This document shows, piece after piece, positions 23,650-33,845 of a stretch of 64,000 nt of DNA. The stretch is from an uncultured Selenomonadaceae bacterium (GTDB lineage: Bacteria > Bacillota > Negativicutes > Selenomonadales > Selenomonadaceae). Position 1 is the stretch's first letter; each line of letters starts with the position of its first letter. The position numbers and the translations under genes were made by a program. The notes below the pieces were generated by a model. The model did no database searches, was not told the DNA's origin, and saw only the letters and a list, made by a program, of their open reading frames with translations. The stretch covers positions 1 to 64,000 of the forward strand of contig CACYXR010000013.1 in NCBI GenBank assembly GCA_902778455.1. The letters are read 5' to 3'.

Positions 23650-24698
23650 AGCGGGCAATTGCGGTACGGATCCTGGGACTGGTTGTGCTTTGCCTGTGGC
23701 TTCTTCCGACGTTGGCGTTGGCGGCTCCCACACGCAGGGTGACGTCCTTCCAGTCGCAGGTGGTTACGGAAGGCCGTCAGACCTTTTTGCGTATTGAAAT
23801 CGGCATGAACGGCCCAATCAAGGACTATGAAGTCAAGGGAGACGGAATCCTGAATCCGAACCGATTGACCATTGACTTCGAGAAAGCGGAGAAAGGCGAC
23901 GTCCGCTCGGAGATTCCGCTGGACCGAAAATTCGCGAAGACGCTTCGCTTCCAGGAAATGGGGAAGAAGCTTCGGGTAACCATCGGAATGCAGGTTCCGG
24001 CGTCAGAGAGGAATTACCGTGTTTACACTTTGGAAAAGGATCGCCGTGCGGGCAAACCGCATCGGCTTGTCATTGAGCTTTATGGTGAAGGCGGACGGCG
24101 GGGCCATGTGGCAGGGCTGAAAGGAAGAACAATCGTTGTCGATCCGGGCCACGGAGGTTCGGATACGGGCGCAGTCGGTGTCGGCGGGCTTAGGGAAAAG
24201 GACATTACGCTGGAGGTTGCTGGCAAAGTCCGGGACATTCTGGAAAATTCCGGCGTCAAGGTCGTGATGACACGCGAAGACGATCGGGACGTTTACGGGC
24301 CGACGGCGACGGATTCCCAGGAGCTTCAGGCGCGAGTCGATTATGGGAACTTCACGCCGAACGTCGATGTGTTTTTGAGCATTCATTGCAATGCGTTCAC
24401 CAGCGAATCTTCCAACGGGACCGAGACATATTACTATCCGAAGACATGGCTGGATTCGCTGCTGGCGCAGAATCTCCAGGAAGCTATGATTGAGCACGGG
24501 GATCGCCGGGATCGCGGCATTCATGAGGCGCGCTTTTACGTCTGCCGTCATTCGATCATGCCCGCCGCTCTTGTAGAGCTTGCGTTTATCACGAATTATG
24601 TGGAAGGAAATCTTTTGGCAGACGAGGATTTCCAAGATGAAATGGCGCAGGGCATCGCGGAAGGGCTTGCGAATTATTTCGCGGCCAGCGGTACATAA
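23646..24698 (+). CDS. N-acetylmuramoyl-L-alanine amidase (AMIN + Amidase_3)
   Basis: A 350-residue exported enzyme that cleaves the peptide stem from peptidoglycan. A signal peptide (residues 1-26, LVVLCLWLLPTLALAA) is followed by an AMIN-type beta domain (about 30-140) and the zinc amidase domain, with IVVDPGHGGSDTGAVG, a conserved glutamate in GLREKDITLE, LSIHCNAF and VELAFITN. The AMIN domain usually directs the enzyme to the division site. Confidence 0.92.
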   Translation: MKRAIAVRILGLVVLCLWLLPTLALAAPTRRVTSFQSQVVTEGRQTFLRIEIGMNGPIKDYEVKGDGILNPNRLTIDFEKAEKGDVRSEIPLDRKFAKTLRFQEMGKKLRVTIGMQVPASERNYRVYTLEKDRRAGKPHRLVIELYGEGGRRGHVAGLKGRTIVVDPGHGGSDTGAVGVGGLREKDITLEVAGKVRDILENSGVKVVMTREDDRDVYGPTATDSQELQARVDYGNFTPNVDVFLSIHCNAFTSESSNGTETYYYPKTWLDSLLAQNLQEAMIEHGDRRDRGIHEARFYVCRHSIMPAALVELAFITNYVEGNLLADEDFQDEMAQGIAEGLANYFAASGT

Positions 24699-24721
24699 AT
24701 CTTTAGTATAGAAGGCGATGA

Positions 24722-25303
24722 ATGATGGATATGACAGGAAAAGCTGTAGCTGCCGCAATGATGGCGTCCTTGTTGCTTTTGACGGCGGGGTGTGAGGAAA
24801 CGGGAAAGCCGGGGCAATCGTCTAAACCGCCCACGGCAGCCGAGAATCCGGCGCAGAAGCAGAATATTACGGTGCCGACGACTCCGGCGGTGCCGGCACA
24901 AACGGAGGTCAAGCTGTATTTCCCGAACGAAGAAGGCGACAGTCTCGGTTCCGTGAAGGTCAGCGTTCCCGTGGAGGACAAATACACGGCGGCGGCAAAG
25001 GAACTCGTTTCCGGGACGAAGGAGCCGGGGCTTACGGGGATTTTCCCGAAAGGCGTTAAAGTCCTTGGCGTAAAGGTTGAAGGTAATCTCGCGACGGTAG
25101 ATTTCAGCAAGGAATTGACGCATAAATTTATCGGCGGCTCCACCGGCGAGCAAATGCTTGTCAGCGCCCTTGTAAACACAATGACGGAATTTCCCGAGAT
25201 CGAACGCGTGCTGATCACGGTGGAGGGCGAACGGATTGAGACGATTGCCGGCCATCTCGACACCAGTGAGCCGTTTACGAGGCCGACCGGGTTGGTGCAA
25301 TAA
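24722..25303 (+). CDS. GerMN-domain lipoprotein
   Basis: A 193-residue predicted lipoprotein: signal sequence with lipobox LLTAGC (Cys at about 24), a low-complexity proline linker, then a GerMN domain (about 60-170; VKLYFPNEEGDSLG, LVSGTKEPGLTGIFPKGVKV, VNTMTEFPEIERVLI). GerMN proteins are envelope proteins found in sporulation and cell-wall settings. It follows the amidase after 23 bases and precedes a terminator, so the two are probably co-expressed. Confidence 0.85.
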   Translation: MMDMTGKAVAAAMMASLLLLTAGCEETGKPGQSSKPPTAAENPAQKQNITVPTTPAVPAQTEVKLYFPNEEGDSLGSVKVSVPVEDKYTAAAKELVSGTKEPGLTGIFPKGVKVLGVKVEGNLATVDFSKELTHKFIGGSTGEQMLVSALVNTMTEFPEIERVLITVEGERIETIAGHLDTSEPFTRPTGLVQ

Positions 25304-25324
25304 TTCATTCAGGAAGAAATACGG

Positions 25325-25388
25325 GCTCTATGTAAAAGCTGCGGTCAAGCATTTTCTTTACGCCGAGGCTTTTATATAGAGCTTTTTT
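25325..25388 (+). terminator. Terminator after the GerMN lipoprotein
   Basis: A 15-bp stem GCTCTATGTAAAAGC/GCTTTTATATAGAGC (25325-25339, 25368-25382; one G-T pair) with a 28-base loop and six T. Confidence 0.85.
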
Positions 25389-25422
25389 GTCGGAATGCGT
25401 CGGTAAAAGGGCAAGGTTGGGC

Positions 25423-25451
25423 TTGTTTTTCACAGTCAATTATGGTATTAT
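25423..25451 (+). promoter_or_regulatory. Promoter of tig-clpP-clpX
   Basis: TTGTTT (25423-25428), 17-base spacer, TATTAT (25446-25451). The leader to tig is about 95 bases. No CIRCE or CtsR-type operator was seen. Confidence 0.6.
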
Positions 25452-25553
25452 GCGTTGTGGTATGTTTGGCTCAGGCATGACGTACCGAAGATTTAATATG
25501 AAGAGAAGGGAATGCGACAGGGTATTCCCAATTAACAGGAGGGCAATTCAGGC

Positions 25554-26843
25554 ATGAAGGTTTCCAGAGAAAACGGGGAAAATCAGCAGGTTATCTTGAC
25601 GATCGAGGCGCCGGCGGAAGATTGGGGCAAGGCGATTGCGGACGCCGCGAAGCGTATTGCAAAAGAAGTGAATATTCCGGGATTCCGTCGCGGAAAGGCG
25701 CCGCGCCATATTATTGAGCAGCGGATCGGCAAAGAGGCGCTGATTGACGAGGCATACGAAAAGTTCGGGCCGAAGGTTTTCGACGAGGCCATGGCGGAGG
25801 AAAAGCTGGAGCTTGCATCCTATCCAAATTTTGAGCGTGTGCAGGCGGAGGAAGGCAAGCCTTTTATCCTGAAGGCGACGATTACGCCGAAGCCCGAGGT
25901 TAAGCTGGGCGAATACAAGGGCTTGAAGATTGAGAAGAAGGTCGAGCCGGTCACTGACGAGACGGTAGACCAGCATATCGACAAGATGCGTGACCGCAAG
26001 GCTGAGATGGTGGATGCGCCGGAAGGGGCGGAAGCGCAGATGGGCGATCTGACCACGATCGATTTCAAAGGCTTTGTGGACGGCGAGGCATTTGAAGGCG
26101 GCGAAGGCACCGATTATCCGCTCCGTCTTGGCTCCGGCAGCTTCATCCCCGGCTTCGAGGATCAGCTGGTCGGCATGAAGGTCGGCGAGGAGCGTGATGT
26201 CAAGGTTACGTTCCCGGAAAATTACCATTCTGAAAACCTTTCGGGCAAAGAGGCCGTCTTCCATTGCAAGCTGAACAAGCTGAAGAACAAGGTCCTGCCT
26301 GAGCTGAATGACGAGTTCGTACAGAAAGCCAGCGTGTTCAAGACGGTGGACGAACTGAAAAAGGACGTTCGCGAAAAGCTGGAGAAGGCGGCGGAGTCGA
26401 AGGCGGAGAATGACCGCCGGGTAGCGGCCATCGACAAGGCGGCAGAGAATGCTGAGATGGAGATTCCCGAGGTTATGGTCGAGGATCGTATCGACCAGAT
26501 GCTTCATGAGTTCGCTATGCGACTGGAGCAGCAGGGAATGAAGTTTGAGCAGTATCTGCAGATTTCGGGCGGCGATATGACGAAGCTGCGCGATCAGTAC
26601 CGCGAGACAGCGGAAAAGAATGTCCGCACGGATTTGATGCTGGAGGCTGTCGCCAAGGCGGAGAAGATTGAGGTCACGGGAGACGATATCCGCACGGAGA
26701 TTGCGATGATTGCGCAGCTTTACAACGCGACGCCGGCGCAGGTGCAGAAAATTGTCCGCCAGCAGGGCCGTCTGAACGACCTTGCGGTTACGGTTATGCG
26801 CCGCAAGACGGCAAAATTCATCGTGGACAATCTCGCGGAGTAA
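25554..26843 (+). CDS. tig: Trigger factor
   Basis: Ribosome-bound chaperone and prolyl isomerase for nascent chains. The 429-residue protein has the ribosome-binding signature [17 protein letters not shown] near residue 45, the FKBP-type domain (about 160-245; [33 protein letters not shown]) and a helical C-terminal domain. AGGAGGGCAATTCAGGC precedes the ATG. It leads the tig-clpP-clpX-lon block. Confidence 0.96.
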   Translation: MKVSRENGENQQVILTIEAPAEDWGKAIADAAKRIAKEVNIPGFRRGKAPRHIIEQRIGKEALIDEAYEKFGPKVFDEAMAEEKLELASYPNFERVQAEEGKPFILKATITPKPEVKLGEYKGLKIEKKVEPVTDETVDQHIDKMRDRKAEMVDAPEGAEAQMGDLTTIDFKGFVDGEAFEGGEGTDYPLRLGSGSFIPGFEDQLVGMKVGEERDVKVTFPENYHSENLSGKEAVFHCKLNKLKNKVLPELNDEFVQKASVFKTVDELKKDVREKLEKAAESKAENDRRVAAIDKAAENAEMEIPEVMVEDRIDQMLHEFAMRLEQQGMKFEQYLQISGGDMTKLRDQYRETAEKNVRTDLMLEAVAKAEKIEVTGDDIRTEIAMIAQLYNATPAQVQKIVRQQGRLNDLAVTVMRRKTAKFIVDNLAE

Positions 26844-26865
26844 TCGCCTTTTGGGGAGAGTAAAT

Positions 26866-27492
26866 ATGAATTATGAAGAACCGAATATGAATTATTATGT
26901 GCCGATGGTCGTGGAGCGCACAAACCGTGGGGAGCGCGCCTACGATATTTATTCGCGGCTTTTGAAGGATCGTATCGTATTTGTCGGGGGGCCGATTGAC
27001 GACAGCGTCGCCAATGTGGTCGTGGCACAGCTTCTGTTCCTGGAGGCCGAGGACCCCGACAAGGATATCAACCTTTATATCAACAGTCCCGGCGGCGTTG
27101 TGACGGCAGGATTGGCGATTTACGATACGATGCAGTATATCCGGCCGGACGTGTCGACAATCTGTATCGGCCAGGCTGCAAGCATGGGATCGTTGCTTTT
27201 GGCGGCGGGGGCGCCGGGCAAGCGGTACGCGTTGCCTCTCGCTCGTATCATGATTCATCAGCCGCTGGGCGGCGCGCAGGGCCAGTCTACGGATATCCAG
27301 ATTCAGGCGAGAGAAATACTGCGCCTGCGGGAAATTGGCAACGACATTCTCGTCAAGCATACGGGACAGGATCGGGAAAAGATTGTCCAGGATACGGAAC
27401 GCGACAATTTTATGAACGCGCAGGAAGCAAAGGAATACGGCATTATCGACGAGGTTATTGCGAATCGGCCGCCGAAAAAGGAAGAAAAATAA
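26866..27492 (+). CDS. clpP: ATP-dependent Clp protease proteolytic subunit
   Basis: Serine protease subunit of the Clp machine. The 208-residue protein has the catalytic triad S106 ([10 protein letters not shown]), H131 (MIHQPLGG) and D180 (ERDNFM). The ATG at 26866 with GGGGAG upstream is used; it adds a short N-terminal [16 protein letters not shown] typical of ClpP. ATG M8 is an alternative start. Confidence 0.97.
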   Translation: MNYEEPNMNYYVPMVVERTNRGERAYDIYSRLLKDRIVFVGGPIDDSVANVVVAQLLFLEAEDPDKDINLYINSPGGVVTAGLAIYDTMQYIRPDVSTICIGQAASMGSLLLAAGAPGKRYALPLARIMIHQPLGGAQGQSTDIQIQAREILRLREIGNDILVKHTGQDREKIVQDTERDNFMNAQEAKEYGIIDEVIANRPPKKEEK

Positions 27493-27536
27493 GGAACTGA
27501 TTTGGGACCAGTGCCCAAGAAGGGAGCCACGGCAGA

Positions 27537-28814
27537 ATGAAATTCGGGGATGACAGGGGACAGATGAAATGTTCCTTCTGCGGCAAGGCGCAGGAGCAGG
27601 TCAGAAAGCTCGTAGCAGGCCCGGGTGTCTATATCTGCGACGAGTGTATTGAGCTTTGCAACGAGATTATTGAGGAAGAGTTCAGCGGCGAAGAGGAAGT
27701 GGATTTTCAGAGCGTTCCGAAGCCTAAGGAAATTTCCAAGATTCTCGATCAATACGTCATCGGGCAGCAGGAAGCGAAAAAAGCTCTTTCCGTGGCGGTT
27801 TACAATCATTACAAGCGTATCAGTCTTCCGGCCGGAAAAACTGGAGACGATGTCGAGCTTACAAAATCGAATATCCTGATGCTCGGGCCTACCGGCAGCG
27901 GCAAGACGCTTCTCGCGCAGACACTGGCGCGAATTTTGAACGTGCCTTTCGCGATTGCGGACGCAACTTCCCTGACCGAGGCGGGCTACGTCGGCGAGGA
28001 TGTCGAAAACATTCTTTTGAAGCTGATACAGGCAGCGGATTACGACGTCGAGAGGGCGGAAAAGGGTATCGTCTATATTGACGAGATCGACAAAATCGCA
28101 CGCAAGTCCGAGAATATGTCCATTACCCGCGACGTTTCCGGCGAAGGCGTCCAACAGGCGCTTTTGAAGATTTTGGAAGGGACCTTGGCCAATGTTCCAC
28201 CGCAAGGCGGGCGTAAGCATCCGCATCAGGATTTGCTCCAGATAGACACGACAAATATTCTGTTCATCTGCGGCGGCGCATTCGACGGAATCGAGAAAAT
28301 TATCGAAGACCGCATGGGCAAGAAGGGAATCGGTTTTGGCGCTGAGATGGGCACGAAGGAAAAAAAGAATATCGGTGAAACTTTGAAGCATATTCTTCCG
28401 GAGGATTTACTGAAAGGCGGCCTGATCCCGGAATTCATCGGACGGTTGCCGGTGGTTGTGACATTGTCCGCGCTGGAGGAAGACGCTCTCGTCCGAATCC
28501 TGACCGAGCCGAAAAACGCTTTGGTGAAGCAATATCAAAAGTTGTTCGCCCTTGACGGCGTCAAGCTGCAATTTGACGATGACGCGCTGCGGGAGATTGC
28601 GAAAGAAGTCTTGAAGCATAAGACGGGGGCGCGGGGACTCAGGGCGATTCTGGAAGATATCATGCGAAATGTCATGTACGAGCTTCCGTCCATCGACGGC
28701 GTATCGGTATGCCGTGTGACGAAGGAAGTCGTTCTCAATCGTATCGATCCGATTTTGACGATGAGTTCGGGTAAGACGTCGCAAATGCTCAGACAGCACG
28801 TTGCCTCTGCCTAA
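27537..28814 (+). CDS. clpX: Clp protease ATP-binding subunit ClpX
   Basis: AAA+ unfoldase that feeds ClpP. The 425-residue protein has an N-terminal zinc-binding domain with C12, C15, C34 and C37, Walker [14 protein letters not shown], Walker [12 protein letters not shown], sensor region and the IGFGAEMG pore/ClpP-binding loop. It follows clpP after 44 bases, in the classical tig-clpP-clpX order. Confidence 0.97.
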   Translation: MKFGDDRGQMKCSFCGKAQEQVRKLVAGPGVYICDECIELCNEIIEEEFSGEEEVDFQSVPKPKEISKILDQYVIGQQEAKKALSVAVYNHYKRISLPAGKTGDDVELTKSNILMLGPTGSGKTLLAQTLARILNVPFAIADATSLTEAGYVGEDVENILLKLIQAADYDVERAEKGIVYIDEIDKIARKSENMSITRDVSGEGVQQALLKILEGTLANVPPQGGRKHPHQDLLQIDTTNILFICGGAFDGIEKIIEDRMGKKGIGFGAEMGTKEKKNIGETLKHILPEDLLKGGLIPEFIGRLPVVVTLSALEEDALVRILTEPKNALVKQYQKLFALDGVKLQFDDDALREIAKEVLKHKTGARGLRAILEDIMRNVMYELPSIDGVSVCRVTKEVVLNRIDPILTMSSGKTSQMLRQHVASA

Positions 28815-28841
28815 AGGAAGAGGAAGCGATGACTTCGTTTA

Positions 28842-28869
28842 GGCACTGTCTCACGACAGTGCCTTTTTT
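28842..28869 (+). terminator. Terminator between clpX and lon
   Basis: Nine-bp perfect stem GGCACTGTC-tcac-GACAGTGCC (28842-28863) followed by six T. It ends 20 bases before the lon start; read-through or a nearby start must supply lon transcription. Confidence 0.85.
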
Positions 28870-28888
28870 ATCAAGAAAGGAGCCCGAT

Positions 28889-31228
28889 ATGAGGGAAACG
28901 GAAAAAATACCTATGCTGCCTTTGCGTGGCATGGTTGTATTTCCTTCGATGATTATTCATTTGGATGCTGGGCGAGCGCGTTCGGTGGGCGCTGTTGAAC
29001 AGGCGATGCTGCTGAATCGGCGCATCTTGCTTGTCGCTCAAAAAAACGCGGATATTGAAGAACCGACGCCGAAAGACCTTTTTCCCGTGGGGACGATTGC
29101 TGAAGTGCGGCAGCTTTTCAAGCTGCCGGGAGGGGCTCTTCGCGTGCTGGTGGAAGGAACCGGCCGGGCACAGATCCAGCAAGTCCGCGGGCTGGAAAAA
29201 TACGACGAAGCCGAAATCCTGCCGATTCATGATCAGGTGACGCCGTCGCTGGAAATGGAGGCGCTTACGCGGGGCGTCGTTCATCGTTTTGAGGAATGGG
29301 TCAAGGCGACGCGAAAGATTCCGGCGGAGGCGCTCGTTTCCGTTGCCATCATTGATGATTCTGGACGATTGGCGGATTTGATTGCCAGCCATCTGAATCT
29401 GACTGTGGAAGACAAGCAGGCGCTGCTGGAGCTTATCGACGTAGGGGATCGGATGCGAAAGCTGTACGCAATCCTCGTGCACGAATTGGAAGTCCTTGCC
29501 ATTGAGCGCAAGCTCGGCACGGAAGTTCATAAGCAGATGGAAAAGCTGCAGCGTGATTATTATTTGCGTGAAAAGATCAAGGTCATTCAAAAGGAACTGG
29601 GAGATCAGGACGGCAGGCAGGCCGCCGTGGAAGAATACAAAAAGCAGTTGGAGGAGAAAGAGTTTCCCGAGTCGGTGAAAAAGACCATCGAGAAAGAAAT
29701 CCATCGACTGGAGGGCATGTCCGGTTATTCGGCGGAAACCGCCGTTATCCGCACATATCTTGATTGTCTGATTGAACTGCCGTGGAACGAGACGACGGAA
29801 GATTCTATAGAAATCAAGAAAGCGGCGCAGGTACTGGAGCATGACCATTACGGACTGAAAAAGGTCAAGGAACGGATTCTCGATTATCTTGCCGTGCATA
29901 AGCTTGTTATGGAAAAAACTTCCGAAAAGGATGACGCTCGATGGAAGGCTCCGATTCTCTGTCTTGTCGGGCCGCCGGGCGTGGGGAAGACATCATTGGC
30001 TTCTTCGGTTGCCCGTGCCGTCGGACGGAAATTCACGCGCGCCTCGTTGGGAGGCATTCGCGACGAAGCGGAAATACGCGGCCATCGGCGGACTTATGTC
30101 GCCGCGATGGCGGGGCGCATCATGGAAGGGATTCGTCGCTGCGGCGTAAAGAATCCTGTGTTTTTGCTGGACGAGATAGACAAGCTGTCGCATGATTATC
30201 AGGGCGATCCTGCGTCGGCGCTTTTGGAGGTTCTCGATCCGGCGCAGAATTGTTCCTTTACGGATCATTATGTCGATTTGCCGTTTGACCTTTCCGGCGT
30301 GTTTTGGATTGTCACGGCCAACGATATGGCCGGGATTCCGCGCGCGTTGCGGGATCGTATGGAAATCATCACGCTCTCCAGCTATACGGAACAGGAAAAG
30401 CTGGAAATCGCGAAACGTTACCTTTTACCGCGTCAGAGGAAAGAGAACGGCCTGAACGCCGGGAATATTTCATTGGGCGTCGGCGTGTTCCAGCGCGTAA
30501 TTTCGGAATATACCCGCGAGGCGGGGGTTCGCGAGCTGGAACGCAAGCTGGGGGAGATTTGCCGAAAAGCGGCGCGCCGTATTGTCGAAGACGACGTCAG
30601 CCGAGTCAGCGTAACGGCGAAATCGCTGGAGGATTTTTTGGGACGTCCGAAATTTTTGCATACAAAAGCGGAAAAGGAGCCGCAGGTTGGCGTTGTTACC
30701 GGAATGGCGTGGACGGAACTGGGGGGCGATATCCTTCCTACGGAAGTCACGATCTTGAAAGGAAAAGGAAACCTGATCCTGACGGGGCAGCTTGGCGACG
30801 TTATGAAGGAATCGGCGCAGGCGGGGCTTTCGTATATTCGGAGCCGGTTGAAGCGGTTCAAGCTCCCCGGGGATTTTTATGAAAAGAACGATATCCATAT
30901 CCATCTGCCGGAAGGCGCGGTGCCGAAAGATGGGCCGTCCGCCGGAATCACGATGGCGACGGCCATGGTGTCTGCCCTGACGAACCGCAAGGTGAGAAGC
31001 GACGTCGCCATGACCGGGGAAATTACGCTGCGCGGGCGCGTACTTCCAATCGGCGGTTTGAAGGAGAAAGTGATGGCCGCGCACCGGGAAGGTATGCGCA
31101 CGATTATTCTGCCGAAGGAAAATATACGAGATATTGAGGAAATCCCGGATTCCGTTCGGGATCAATTGGAATTCGTGCCGGTCACATCGATGGACGAGGT
31201 ACTTGACCATGTGTGGGTGACGCCGTGA
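28889..31228 (+). CDS. lon: ATP-dependent protease Lon
   Basis: A hexameric AAA+ serine protease for misfolded and regulatory proteins. The 779-residue protein has the N-terminal LON substrate domain ([13 protein letters not shown]), the ATPase with Walker [15 protein letters not shown], and the C-terminal Ser-Lys protease domain with the catalytic serine in [11 protein letters not shown] and lysine in [19 protein letters not shown] sets the ATG at 28889; a longer in-frame ORF would run back through the terminator. Confidence 0.97.
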   Translation: MRETEKIPMLPLRGMVVFPSMIIHLDAGRARSVGAVEQAMLLNRRILLVAQKNADIEEPTPKDLFPVGTIAEVRQLFKLPGGALRVLVEGTGRAQIQQVRGLEKYDEAEILPIHDQVTPSLEMEALTRGVVHRFEEWVKATRKIPAEALVSVAIIDDSGRLADLIASHLNLTVEDKQALLELIDVGDRMRKLYAILVHELEVLAIERKLGTEVHKQMEKLQRDYYLREKIKVIQKELGDQDGRQAAVEEYKKQLEEKEFPESVKKTIEKEIHRLEGMSGYSAETAVIRTYLDCLIELPWNETTEDSIEIKKAAQVLEHDHYGLKKVKERILDYLAVHKLVMEKTSEKDDARWKAPILCLVGPPGVGKTSLASSVARAVGRKFTRASLGGIRDEAEIRGHRRTYVAAMAGRIMEGIRRCGVKNPVFLLDEIDKLSHDYQGDPASALLEVLDPAQNCSFTDHYVDLPFDLSGVFWIVTANDMAGIPRALRDRMEIITLSSYTEQEKLEIAKRYLLPRQRKENGLNAGNISLGVGVFQRVISEYTREAGVRELERKLGEICRKAARRIVEDDVSRVSVTAKSLEDFLGRPKFLHTKAEKEPQVGVVTGMAWTELGGDILPTEVTILKGKGNLILTGQLGDVMKESAQAGLSYIRSRLKRFKLPGDFYEKNDIHIHLPEGAVPKDGPSAGITMATAMVSALTNRKVRSDVAMTGEITLRGRVLPIGGLKEKVMAAHREGMRTIILPKENIRDIEEIPDSVRDQLEFVPVTSMDEVLDHVWVTP

Positions 31229-31848
31229 AAGAGCGCGTCATCATCACCCAAGGACGCTATCTTGCTTCTGCGGTAAAAAGGGGGCAGTATCCTTCGGAGA
31301 AACGGCCGGAAATTGTTTTCATCGGTCGTTCGAATGTCGGCAAGTCGTCCCTGATCAATTCGCTGACGCGAATCCGGAATTTGGCGCATGTGTCCGGGCA
31401 GCCGGGCAAGACGCAGACCATCAATTTTTACGACGTCGGTATGAAAATCGAGGGCGAAGAGATGCGGCGGGACTTTTATCTCGTCGATCTTCCCGGGTAC
31501 GGTTACGCGAAGGCAGGCAAGGAAAAGCGTCTGACCTGGAAAAAGTTTATCGAGGAATATCTGCTCCATTCGAAAAGCATTCGTTTCGTCGCGCAGTTGA
31601 TTGATATCCGTCATGATCCAATGAAATCGGACGTCGATATGTTCCGTTGGTTGACGACAAACGGGATTCCCGTGCTTCCCGTTGCGACCAAGTCGGACAA
31701 GCTGGGGCGCGACTCGGGACAGAGGCAGATCGGGCAGATTCGTCGAGCGCTTGGCGTGCCGGAGTTGGATATTTTGCCGTATTCTTCTCTCAAAGGTGAA
31801 GGACGTTCAGAATTGCTTGACGTTATCGCAGATTCTTTGATAGAATAA
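31225..31848 (+). CDS. engB: Ribosome biogenesis GTPase EngB (YsxC)
   Basis: A GTPase for late assembly of the large ribosomal subunit. The 207-residue protein has G1 [12 protein letters not shown], the switch [15 protein letters not shown], and the TKSDK base motif. GTG at 31225 overlaps the lon stop; GTG at 31213 is an alternative. lon-engB adjacency is common in Firmicutes. Confidence 0.93.
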   Translation: MKERVIITQGRYLASAVKRGQYPSEKRPEIVFIGRSNVGKSSLINSLTRIRNLAHVSGQPGKTQTINFYDVGMKIEGEEMRRDFYLVDLPGYGYAKAGKEKRLTWKKFIEEYLLHSKSIRFVAQLIDIRHDPMKSDVDMFRWLTTNGIPVLPVATKSDKLGRDSGQRQIGQIRRALGVPELDILPYSSLKGEGRSELLDVIADSLIE

Positions 31849-31859
31849 TAAAAAAGGGG

Positions 31860-31905
31860 AGCATCGGGCAATTCGCTTGCCAAAGCGGCGGCTCGATGCT
31901 TTTTT
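31860..31905 (+). terminator. Terminator after engB
   Basis: AGCATCG/CGATGCT stem (31860-31866, 31894-31900) with internal pairing GGC..GCC, then TTTTTT. Confidence 0.75.
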
Positions 31906-31946
31906 GTCAAGAAACCGACTTCAAACTGTAGGAAGTGGAGGTCGTC

Positions 31947-32399
31947 ATGCTTTCGGAATTCGACAAGGCAATTTTGAACGCGGTGCAGGGCGAGTTTCCT
32001 TTGGAAAGCCGTCCGTTTGCCGTTTTGGCGAAACGGCTGCACACGGATGAAACGACGCTGATTGCGCGTTTGACGGAACTTAAACGGGACGGATATTTGC
32101 GTCGGCTTGGGGCGTATTTTGATTCCGATGCTCTCGGATACAAAGGAACCTTGATTGCGCTCTATGTGTCTCCCGATAAGTTTGCCTCGGTCATTGAGGC
32201 CATCAATCGATATGACGGCATTACGCATAATTATGAACGAGAAGGAGAATACAATCTCTGGTTCACATTACAGACGGCGTCGGAATCGCAGCGGCAAATA
32301 ATCCTCGACGAGATTCACGGCTTGCCTGGGGTGGAGAAGATGTTGGAGCTTCGCTCTGCAAAGAAATACAAGGTGCGTGTACAGTTTCGTTTGGACTAG
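31947..32399 (+). CDS. ahbA: Siroheme decarboxylase subunit AhbA (Lrp/AsnC fold)
   Basis: With AhbB it removes two acetate carboxylates from siroheme to give 12,18-didecarboxysiroheme in the alternative heme route. The 150-residue protein has an N-terminal winged-helix (about 1-55) and an AsnC-type ligand domain with RRLGAYFDSDALGYKG and YNLWFTL. The ATG at 31947 follows GGAAGTGGAGG. AhbA and AhbB are assigned by order and similarity, so the labels could be exchanged. Lrp-like regulators share the fold, but the paired arrangement with the next gene favours the enzyme. Confidence 0.78.
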   Translation: MLSEFDKAILNAVQGEFPLESRPFAVLAKRLHTDETTLIARLTELKRDGYLRRLGAYFDSDALGYKGTLIALYVSPDKFASVIEAINRYDGITHNYEREGEYNLWFTLQTASESQRQIILDEIHGLPGVEKMLELRSAKKYKVRVQFRLD

Positions 32400-32410
32400 G
32401 AGGGAAAGGG

Positions 32411-32887
32411 ATGCTGGAGGAAAAGGATCGGAAAATCGTCAGTGCGTTGGCGGACGGTATTCCTTTCGTGCCGAGACCCTATGCCGTACTTGCAGAGAAG
32501 GCGGGCATGGAGGAAGAGGAATTCCTTTCGAGACTCAAAGACCTCAAAACGCAGGGAATCTTGCGGAGGGTCGGCGCGGTGCTCCAACATCGACGAGCCG
32601 GATTCTCTGCGAACGCGCTCTGCATCTGGAACGTTCCCGAAGATCGGCTGGACGGGGTCGGGGCTGCCGTCAGCCGCGAGCCGTCCGTATCGCATTGCTA
32701 TTCGAGAGAGACGGCGCCCGAATGGCCGTATAATTTTTACGCCATGATACACGCGCATAGCCGGGAGGTCTGTGAGTCAATTGCGGACCGGATTTCGGCG
32801 GAAAATGGTTTAGGGGAACGGAAAACCTTTTATTCCGTGAGGGAATGGAAAAAGGCCGCTATGCGATATTTTTGCGAGAATCACTAA
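32411..32887 (+). CDS. ahbB: Siroheme decarboxylase subunit AhbB (Lrp/AsnC fold)
   Basis: A 158-residue partner of the preceding protein, same fold, with RRVGAVLQHRRAGFSANALC, which carries a histidine in the position used in siroheme binding and catalysis in this family, and YNFYAMIHA. It starts 11 bases after ahbA behind AGGAGGGAAAGGG. The later steps (AhbC, AhbD) are not in the window. The same sirohydrochlorin branch feeds the corrin pathway at 4208-12429. Confidence 0.8.
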   Translation: MLEEKDRKIVSALADGIPFVPRPYAVLAEKAGMEEEEFLSRLKDLKTQGILRRVGAVLQHRRAGFSANALCIWNVPEDRLDGVGAAVSREPSVSHCYSRETAPEWPYNFYAMIHAHSREVCESIADRISAENGLGERKTFYSVREWKKAAMRYFCENH

Positions 32888-32904
32888 ATCCAAGGATTCC
32901 TTCC

Positions 32905-32933
32905 TTGACGCGGAAAGCCTTCTGGGCTATAAT
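32905..32933 (+). promoter_or_regulatory. Promoter of sigH
   Basis: TTGACG (32905-32910), 17-base spacer, TATAAT (32928-32933): a near-consensus housekeeping promoter. Confidence 0.8.
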
Positions 32934-32952
32934 TTTAAAGGTGCGCTATAAG

Positions 32953-32980
32953 GCGTTCCATAGGAACGCTTTATTATTTT
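32953..32980 (+). promoter_or_regulatory. Hairpin with T-rich tail in the sigH 5' leader
   Basis: GCGTTCC-ata-GGAACGC (32953-32969) followed by TTTATTATTTT, between the sigH promoter and its ribosome site CTGGAGGGAG. It looks like a weak terminator or attenuator. Confidence 0.5.
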
Positions 32981-32995
32981 CTGGAGGGAGATCGA

Positions 32996-33718
32996 ATGGA
33001 AACAGACGCAGTCATTGCTGTCAACGAAACGGTTTCTAACGAATTCGACAACCTGACCGATGAGGAGATTGTTCTAAAGATTAAGGCTGCCGGAGGCCGC
33101 GCCGCATTAGATTATTTGATTCATAAGTATCGGAATTTCGTTCGTGCCAAGGCTCGATCATATTTCTTGATCGGCGCAGATCGAGAAGACATTATCCAGG
33201 AGGGCATGATCGGATTGTATAAGGCAATCCGCGATTTTCGGAACGATAAGCTCTCTTCTTTCCGGGCGTTTGCAGAACTTTGCGTGACGCGGCAGATTAT
33301 CACCGCCATCAAGACGGCGACGAGACAAAAGCATATTCCTCTGAATTCTTATGTGTCGCTCAATAAGCCGATTTATGACGAGGATTCGGAGCGGACGCTT
33401 CTCGACGTGCTTTCCGGCGCCTGCATTGCCGACCCGGAGGAGCTTGTCATCAGCCGTGAGGAATTTATCGACATCGAGGCGAAAATGGAGGAGATTCTCA
33501 GCGACCTTGAATGGCGAGTGTTGATGTCGTATCTGGACGGGAAATCCTATCAGGAAATTGCCGTCGATCTTCATCGCCGTGTCAAGTCCATTGACAACGC
33601 GCTCCAGCGGGTCAAACGCAAGCTGGAGAAATACATGGAATCCCGCGGGCATGATGTGGACTTGGGGCTGATTTATCGGGGGCTGACTTCCATCAACCGT
33701 CATCGGATGGACAATTGA
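32996..33718 (+). CDS. sigH: RNA polymerase sigma factor SigH (sigma-30 family)
   Basis: An alternative sigma factor; in Bacillus it governs the transition to stationary phase, competence and sporulation. The 240-residue protein has region 2 (about 40-110; DYLIHKYRNFVRAKARSYFL, DREDIIQEGMIGLYKAIRDF) and region 4 (about 170-225; LSDLEWRVLMSYLDGKSYQEIA, then the recognition helix). Length and the IIQEG segment fit SigH rather than an ECF factor. It is a single-gene unit with a strong promoter and its own terminator. Confidence 0.92.
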   Translation: METDAVIAVNETVSNEFDNLTDEEIVLKIKAAGGRAALDYLIHKYRNFVRAKARSYFLIGADREDIIQEGMIGLYKAIRDFRNDKLSSFRAFAELCVTRQIITAIKTATRQKHIPLNSYVSLNKPIYDEDSERTLLDVLSGACIADPEELVISREEFIDIEAKMEEILSDLEWRVLMSYLDGKSYQEIAVDLHRRVKSIDNALQRVKRKLEKYMESRGHDVDLGLIYRGLTSINRHRMDN

Positions 33719-33733
33719 ATCGTATTTTACGGA

Positions 33734-33769
33734 ATCCACTGCTTTTTATCAGAGGCGGTGGATTTTTTT
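33734..33769 (+). terminator. Terminator of sigH
   Basis: ATCCACTGC/GCGGTGGAT stem (33734-33742, 33755-33763; one T-G pair) then six T. Confidence 0.85.
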
Positions 33770-33845
33770 GTTTCAGGCCTTGCTTTCCAATAAAGCGTAT
33801 GGTATTCTTGTCGCAGGTAAACAGATGACATCAAGAGGCTTGAGT

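Noticed and set aside
25470..25553. GGGAAT/ATTCCC hairpin in the tig leader as a heat-shock element
   Set aside because: Only a 6-bp stem, and it does not match CIRCE or other known heat-shock operators.
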